Under the pieces are notes generated by a model. The model made no database searches, had not been told where the DNA came from, and saw nothing but the letters and a program-made list of their open reading frames with translations. From the NCBI GenBank assembly GCA_018697195.1, contig CM031864.1:27004944-27068943 (forward strand): 64,000 bases of DNA, given 5' to 3'. Made by a program: the position numbers and the translations under genes. Shown piece by piece: positions 58,677 through 64,000 of the stretch (the first letter of the stretch is position 1; every line of letters starts with the position of its first letter). Source of the DNA: Certhia americana. Its lineage: Eukaryota > Chordata > Aves > Passeriformes > Certhiidae.

Positions 58677-59737
58677 ACTGCACACAGAATTCTCTCAAAC
58701 TTCATGTGGAAATTCCTTGCAGTCCTACAATGTATAGATAAGGCTGAGGAGCATAAAGAAACATGACCTGGCAAACCATATGTAACACGAACCAACCAAA
58801 ATGGTGCAAAAGAACCAAAACCCACTTCAGACCATATCATCAAGGACACAAAACATAAGATCACAGAAAGGAGCTGCATATTTTATTTCTCATTTGAATA
58901 AGGATACCAATGTGGAAAGACCATAAATTGAGGAAATAACTCAAAATTGGCAGTGCAACAAAGAATTCACTGGTTTCTGCTTCAGAAGTTTCTGTTTTGC
59001 ACAATAATCTACAGTGAATTTACTTCACATGTGAAAAGCTTATTCACTTCAGTAAATGTCATGCTCTTAATACAGTCTCTTTCCAAATTGTATCATAAAG
59101 CGTTACAGAAAATAGTAAGGCTGTTTTATAATTAGAACTATGCAGGACCACAATCTCAGATTACTCATTTGCTTGAACATTTCTTTACCACCTACTGTCT
59201 ATGCGACATTTGAATGTCACAAAAATCCTGTTATTAATATTTGCACAGCAGTGTGGAATAACAGTTTGTACATTTGCAATGAGCTCTTCTGAGATCCCAT
59301 GTAAGCCCCAGATATACTCAGTTCTCTGCTGAGTCAGGCATTGTCCTTAGGACTGGATAAACAGCTCGAATGAAGGCATAGGTTAAGGTTTTTAGGGGGA
59401 AAAGAACCAGGTATAAATCAGCTGAAAGACATACATAAAAAGGTCCTAAGAATAGAGGCAAGGACATGAAAGACAAAGTCTCAGATGTCACAAGGTAGTA
59501 CATCCCCTCTAATTTGCTCCAGACCCTCAAAGTGAAGGGACCAGGTTTAAATCAGGAATAAGAATGGCAGAATGGCAACTTGTTAGCCCCCATCCTTTAC
59601 AGCTTGATATTCCCAGGCCTCAGAGAGATGGGCTTTAGGAAAGGTGGTGGAAAATGATCCTAAATGGAAATAATAGATGTATGCCTAAAGAGAGGTTTCA
59701 GTTTCGTGTTCTAGTGCATAGAGATCATTCCTACACA
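58677..59737. other. unassigned AT-rich DNA
   Basis: No gene or transposon recognised in about 1 kb. Frames are 71 codons or shorter. Confidence 0.5.
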
Positions 59738-59830
59738 GAATCACAGAATATTCTGACTTTGAAGAAACCCACAAGGATCATCAAAGTCCAACTCCTGGTT
59801 CTTCTTAACATGCTACAAACAGGTTCTTTT
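59738..59830 (-). mobile_element. CR1 LINE, short 3' fragment
   Basis: An antisense CR1 end: CAGAATCACAGAATATTCTG, AACCCACAAGGATCATCAAA and GTCCAACTCCTGGTTCTTCT. It is the same 3' subtype as the sense copies at 8690 and 60690. Confidence 0.88.
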
Positions 59831-59849
59831 TGCATCTTCAGCTCTCACT

Positions 59850-59993
59850 TGTTTTGGGGGTTTTTTGGTTTTTTTTCTTTTTTGGTTTGTTTGGTTTTGG
59901 GGTTTTGGGGGGTTTTTGTTTTGTTTTGTTGTGTGTTTTTCTTTTTTTTTTGTTTTTTTTTGGTTTTTTTTTTTTTTTTTTAAATTTTTTTAT
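59850..59993 (+). repeat. G/T-rich low-complexity tract
   Basis: Long T-runs with GG, GGGG, GGGGG and GGGGGG islands, such as GGTTTTGGGGTTTTGGGGGG at 59893-59912, then nearly pure T to 59981. Frames through it give Phe-rich nonsense peptides and are not genes. Confidence 0.9.
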
Positions 59994-60689
59994 TTAATTG
60001 AGATTTTACAGGATTTGTCAATGGAAAATTCCAGCCTCTGGAGTGACATAATTGTCCAAAATAAGGAAAGGCAGTTGAATGATTGAAGCTACTGAATATA
60101 TTCCAAGATAGATTTTTTAAAGAAAAATTTATTAGTAGTTTTTTGCAGCATAAGAAGTCCTGTCCTGTATTCACTTTTAGCAGGCTACTGGAAAAACATT
60201 GTGTTAATTCAGGAAATGTTAAGACTACACCTGCCATGCTTCTACTGTGAATTCTTATCACTTTGACAAATACCACCAGAAATCTACGAAAAAAGTGAGT
60301 TTTCACTAAGGTTTTTTTCTTTAACAAGAAAGTCTTAAGGCTTGTTCACTAGGTGAAAGATCTAGATGTAAAACTTGTGCAATTTGTCATGGTCTGTGCC
60401 TATATGCTTGACAAATTAACTGTTACAGATACAATAAATATCTGCAAGCAGTAGTGAGAAGAAGTGAGCAAAGAAATGTTTTTGTTAAATCATGCATGTA
60501 AAAATGAGCACACCTATTTCCTTCTATGAATCTTGTTAAAAAGAGCAATAATAATTCATTAAACTTTTTAAGCCAAAGAACATTTTCCCTTGTGGACATC
60601 CAGATTAGTTCTTTCTAATTAGTTCTTTCTTACTACAAACCTGTATTAATTCCAGATTTACACCAGATTTCCAGATTTATTTTATTTCC
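59994..60689. other. unassigned AT-rich DNA
   Basis: No gene or mobile element recognised. Confidence 0.5.
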
Positions 60690-60798
60690 AAGATTAAAAT
60701 GGCACAGGGTGGGATTATTATGGTCCTGTTCAGGGCCAAAAGTTGGACTCAATGGTCTCTGTGGGTCCCTTCCAATTCAGGATATTCTGTGATTCCAT
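60690..60798 (+). mobile_element. CR1 LINE, ~110 bp 3' end
   Basis: A sense CR1 terminus: CACAGGGTGGGATTATTATG, AAGTTGGACTCAATGGTCTC, GGGTCCCTTCCAATTCAGGA and the tail ATTCTGTGATTCCATGA. It is directly followed by an (AAT)n array that may have grown from the tail. Confidence 0.9.
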
Positions 60799-62014
60799 GA
60801 AAATAATAATAATAATAATAATAGTTGATATCTGAACTATTTATTACATGGAACTCTTTTAGTCTTCAAATACAATGAAATTGAAAAATTAATGAAATGG
60901 AAGGAATGCCAAGCCTGCTGTCTTGTGCATCATTTCACATGATGGAAAAACAGTTCCTTTAAAAGAAGGACCATTAGGAAATTTTTTCTGAAAAATTTTA
61001 ACTTCCTAAGGAGTAAAAATCCCTCATCTCCAGCATGGAAGAATATCTGACAGATTTTTTATTCAGACATCAGACCAGAAGAAGATGTATTTGTTAAAAC
61101 CAAAACAGAACTACTCTGAGAACTGATTTTTTTTTCTTTTTTTAAATTGACTCTGTCAGGCTATTAATTGCCAAATGCTAATTCCAGATGTATAATATAT
61201 AATAATAATAATATTATATAATTTGTATTTTACCTTTTTTAAATAGCTGCTTTTGAATGAAGGTACAAATCAGCCAATCTATAAAATGCAAAGTTTCTTT
61301 AAAGGTTCTAGAAGTCACATTACTAAAAGAATTTACAAAATTTGTTAAGTAGTTCTTTTCTGATCATCCACTGTTATGTATTTATAAATACTATAAATAT
61401 ATAGCTTTTAATTCAGAATCCTTTCTATCCGCTGTATCTGGGATGTTTCCTTTCTTGTTCCAGACAGACATTAGGAATCTCACATGGCTTCTACTCCGTG
61501 TGACAAAGAGCCACTAAAAACGTGCAGGATAATTTAACTGGATTTTGAGTCTGGATAGGGAACTATTTTCAATTAAAGTTCTCAGCTGTTTGCAACCAGA
61601 AAATCAAATATTTTCCTTTTGCTGTCAATCTTTCATGGTAATTTTGATTTCTGACATAATTTTTCCTTTTAAATTTCAAGTAGTATTTTTCTCCCATGTG
61701 TATGGGAGAATATTATCAATATTATCTTTTCTTTACACAGTATTCTTTAACTTACAGATCTCTATTTTACATTGTGGTTTTGTCATTCCTGATTTATTTC
61801 ACTTTGCTGTAGGCTGTGAGGTGGGAATAAAGTCTGTTGGAAATACTTTCTGTACCATTTTCCACACGAGTATTTCTGTTCAAGTCTAAAGTTATATTTA
61901 AATTTCTTCTCCCAGTTTTATAATTCTTTTTCTGAAGTAGAATGTTAAATGACATTTTAATGAAACATAAAAGTCTTGAGAATTGTCATCTTTGGAGGTG
62001 GTGAAGGAAGCATA
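60799..62014. other. unassigned AT-rich DNA
   Basis: No gene recognised. Starts with an (AAT)n microsatellite and has a TA-rich patch near 61190-61225. A 114-codon plus-strand frame at 61545-61889 has hydrophobic stretches but no recognisable domain or splice context. Confidence 0.5.
60801..60823 (+). repeat. (AAT)n microsatellite at a CR1 tail
   Basis: About seven AAT units immediately 3' of a CR1 end. Confidence 0.88.
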
Positions 62015-62105
62015 GCGCTGCCTTTCAGAAAGACCTGGACAGGCTGGAAAGATGGCAGAGAGGAACCATCTGAAGTCCAGTAAAGGTTAATTCAGGGTCC
62101 TTAAA
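62015..62105 (+). mobile_element. CR1 LINE, small internal fragment
   Basis: A sense CR1 piece recognisable by GAAAGACCTGGACAGGCTGG, followed by AAAGATGGCAGAGAGGAACC and a GGGTCC block. This comes from the ORF2 end. There is no tail. Confidence 0.65.
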
Positions 62106-62498
62106 ATATAGGGGTTTATTCCTCTTTAAATGTTTCTCCAGCAGCTTTAGCAATTCAAGGAGTTTCTGTTGTTCTGTTACTCCAAGTAAAAAATTACTCC
62201 CAATTGCATTTTCCTTGCTTTCCTTTACCTTTTCTGTCATTTCTGGGGTTTTTTTGTTATTTTTTTTTTTCCTCAAGCAAGCCAGGTGTTTCCTAGATCT
62301 TGGGAAATGCCCTATGGAAAAATTCCACACAATGAGGCATCATATAGCTCACTGCTATTTCTTTGAAATCACCCCCTTCTAGTTATACTGGAGCTTGAAT
62401 TCAAATAGATTGGAAAAACTTTACAATACCAGAAATCAACCATATCCAAATTGTGAGTGAAGTTTCTTGTTCAAGAAACCATCTGTGTTTGTCACAGT
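62106..62498. other. unassigned AT-rich DNA flanking an ERV
   Basis: No gene recognised. The last six bases before the LTR, CACAGT (62493-62498), are the predicted TSD of the provirus that begins here. Confidence 0.5.
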
Positions 62499-62796
62499 TG
62501 TGGAGACAGACAAGCGACAAGACACACTGGGTTCATGCACAACAGCAACTTTATTAAGTACAGTTCTCCTTATACAGACCAGAAGGTCTGCGTGGTCAGT
62601 CCTCATTAGCTTAACCTGTTGCTCCCCGGCCAACCAGCCATTAGCTGCTCATGTCCCAACAGCCTAGGCTTGCTCTACAACTGTCCACACTGGTCAAATT
62701 ATATAACCAAGGTATTTGTATAATTAGTTACCTTTCAGTTATAAACTATGATTAATCATAACTGTGAGGCCTTCAGACCAGCTGTTGGCCACCACA
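62499..62796 (-). repeat. 3' LTR of the class II ERV (298 bp)
   Basis: On the minus strand it starts TGTGGTGGCCAACAGC, immediately after the polypurine tract, and ends GTCTGTCTCCACA. The poly(A) signal AATAAA lies on the minus strand at 62550-62555, and a TATA-like GTATAAGGAG lies about 20 bp upstream of it. The R/U5 region after the signal is about 50 bp. Its partner 5' LTR must lie outside the window. Confidence 0.9.
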
Positions 62797-62809
62797 GTTC
62801 CCCCTTTTT
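62797..62809 (-). promoter_or_regulatory. retroviral polypurine tract
   Basis: AAAAAGGGGGAAC on the minus strand, directly abutting the U3 start. In retroviruses this tract primes plus-strand DNA synthesis. Its position confirms that the adjacent LTR is the 3' one. Confidence 0.88.
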
Positions 62810-63269
62810 GTTTTTAAATACAAAACCAGCATCTGTCATCCTGTCTGCAGGGCTCTTGGAGACAGGGTGACAAACACAGCACTTTGTATGAATTACCCTT
62901 GACCTTTCCACATAACTAGACAGGCTCAGCCCCTTTCTGCTAATGATGCACTTCACTGTATCCTTGGTGATGTAACAATTGCGTGCCAGAGCTGTGAAAT
63001 GGGACTATCAGGGATATAAATTCAAAGTGGCATTCACAGCCTAATTAACTTAAGAGTTACAATTTTACAACTTAACACTACAAATTAGAAACATTTTAAC
63101 TTTAGAACCATGGGAAACACTTAACGCAGAAAACAGCTGCTATCATTTTGGGCTTAAAAATCCTTTCATCTTCATAGAAAATTCTTTGTGTCCTTAAATA
63201 CATAAGGTTCTTTGAGTAAATTGTCAACACAAGAGTCCTGGATCTTCTTAGCAGTAGTTGTATAAGTTG
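62810..63269 (-). other. ERV remnant where env should be
   Basis: About 460 bp between the pol end and the polypurine tract. All frames are broken by stops, and no envelope surface or transmembrane motif (no CX6CC-type or fusion-peptide-like stretch) is seen. A 66-codon frame at the left end runs into the LTR and has no recognisable domain. Most of env is deleted or replaced. Confidence 0.6.
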
Positions 63270-63520
63270 TCAAAATCTCTTCTCTATGCCGTCTGCTGGA
63301 GGCTCATCAGGAAGATGTTGCCTCTGATTCTGAGCAGGATGTAGAGCAGAGCAGATACACCTAGCCAGTGTCCACTGTGCCTCTGTGTCCATTGAAATGC
63401 ACACATATTCATGCCCCCATGTAATGAGGTCCCATAAACTTTCCCATTTGTTTGTCATGATATCTTTTACCATTACTTTACGTTTGGGTGATAGGGCATC
63501 ACTAGATTACTGCACTGACA
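63270..63520 (-). pseudogene. pol: retroviral integrase C-terminal domain, remnant
   Basis: An open frame on the minus strand (63473-63270). It contains the retroviral integrase C-terminal, SH3-like DNA-binding signature, with a V-K-D core followed by W-E and then D-L-I-T-W-G and a Y-V-C-I-S strand. The last ~20 codons of the frame (Q-R-Q-H-L-P-D-E-P-P) resemble the region where pol and the start of env overlap in beta-like viruses. The Met at the start of the frame is internal and not a true start. A stop separates it from the core domain upstream. It cannot yield a working integrase. Confidence 0.8.
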
Positions 63521-63674
63521 AGAAATGATTTAAGATTACTGGGTTCTGGGAATTTTCTGGTACTGTTAAATGATTCAAAGTGTAAACAGCTTTTGCCACT
63601 CTGCTCTGTGCGGTTTTGCGGCACATTCTCCCTTTTTGTTTTTCTAAAATGCATTTTAAAGTGCCATGTGCTCT

Positions 63675-64000
63675 TTCTACAATGGCCTATCCAGTTGTTT
63701 CATGGGGAAGACCAGTCTGGTGGGACACCCCAGAGCTGTAATTGTCTTGGTTTTTGTGATGTGTACGCAGGTCCGTTATCTATTTTGATGTTATGAGGGA
63801 TATCCAGAGCAGTGAAGGTTAATTGCCAATGTGCAATGGCATTCTGACATTTCTCCCCTGAGTTTACTGATGCCCATGCAGAAGATAAAGTATCAGTTGA
63901 CATATGCACGTATTTTAATTTTCCAAATTCAGGAATATGTGTAACATCAGTTTGCCAGATCTGTAAATCTTTTAAGTCATGGGGATTAACTCCCATCTGT
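63675..64000 (-). pseudogene. pol: retroviral integrase catalytic core, broken
   Basis: A partial reading frame entering from the right edge. The first catalytic Asp is at 63946-63948 (in Q-T-D-V-T-H) and the second at 63778-63780 (in K-I-D-N-G-P-A-Y-T-S), 56 residues apart, normal for retroviral integrases. The catalytic Glu (in I-V-E-R-A-H) is at 63675-63677 but in another frame: the distance from the second Asp is not a multiple of three, so a frameshift lies between, around 63700-63735. A TAG stop (63687-63689) lies just before the Glu. The enzyme would insert viral DNA into the host genome, but this copy is inactive. Confidence 0.92.

Larger units (their letters stand above)
62499..64000 (-). 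mobile_element. class II endogenous retrovirus, 3' part, runs off window
   Basis: A minus-strand provirus whose 5' side lies beyond the right edge. Reading along the minus strand it contains the integrase core (64000-63675), the integrase C-terminal region (about 63480-63330), a short stretch where env would start, non-coding remnant sequence, a polypurine tract and the 3' LTR. The order pol, reduced env, polypurine tract, LTR is that of a retrovirus. The integrase sequence type and the short LTR fit bird class II (beta-like, ERVK) elements. Only about 470 bp lie between the end of pol and the polypurine tract, so most of env is missing. The body has stops and a frameshift and cannot make infectious virus. 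Confidence 0.9.

Noticed and set aside
59654..60086. ORFs rich in Phe, resembling a membrane protein
   Set aside because: They translate a T/G low-complexity tract. The hydrophobicity is a by-product of poly(T).

Overview
The window looks like bird nuclear DNA, most probably from a songbird. At least 23 fragments of CR1, the dominant bird LINE, are present. Several keep the diagnostic CR1 3' end: the 'GGTTGGACT(T/G)GATGATC' region followed by a short ATTCTRTG-type octamer tail. There are also many solo long terminal repeats (LTRs) of bird-type endogenous retroviruses (ERVs). The sequence is visibly AT-rich. I recognise no host protein-coding exon, tRNA, rRNA, CRISPR array or bacterial feature. 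The stretch is best described as a gene desert or the inside of a very large intron.

Layout. 1-13676: AT-rich unique DNA with scattered CR1 pieces on both strands. 13677-16485: a solo LTR with a 6-bp target site duplication (TSD), a 1.3-1.4 kb LTR-derived element whose two ends are long inverted copies of each other, and a minus-strand solo LTR. 17650-24445: CR1, an ERVL-like LTR (minus), a solo LTR at 22476-22956 with a perfect TSD, and a 677-bp LTR at 23455-24131 inserted into the octamer tail of a CR1. 24446-37548: mostly unique DNA, with two CR1 pieces, a 334-bp solo LTR and a three-copy minisatellite. 37549-44915: another solo LTR, CR1 pieces on both strands, a 200-codon ORF that is probably not a gene, a diverged minus-strand LTR and an ERVL-type LTR. 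44916-50639: unique DNA with a Z-DNA-type tract. 50640-51313: a CpG-rich, GC-rich LTR on the minus strand, the sharpest compositional break in the window. 53083-58676: CR1 pieces, an LTR with TATA box and poly(A) signal, and a three-layer nest of transposons. 62499-64000: the 3' part of a class II (beta-like) ERV on the minus strand, with integrase remnants, a polypurine tract and a 3' LTR. It runs off the right edge.

The elements do not work together as a pathway. Their arrangement records insertion history. Five solo LTRs have perfect flanking duplications (four of 6 bp, one of 5 bp), which fixes their boundaries to the base and shows single-site insertion followed by LTR-LTR recombination. 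A sixth has a 5/6 match. The nests at 23455 and 57745-58676 give relative ages. The ERV at the right edge is broken by a frameshift and a stop in integrase and lacks most of env.

Limits. Family assignments rest on recognising signature motifs by eye, without a repeat library. CR1 boundaries are approximate, usually within 10-30 bp. Conserved non-coding elements cannot be judged without alignments, so 'nothing seen' means no gene or repeat signature was recognised.
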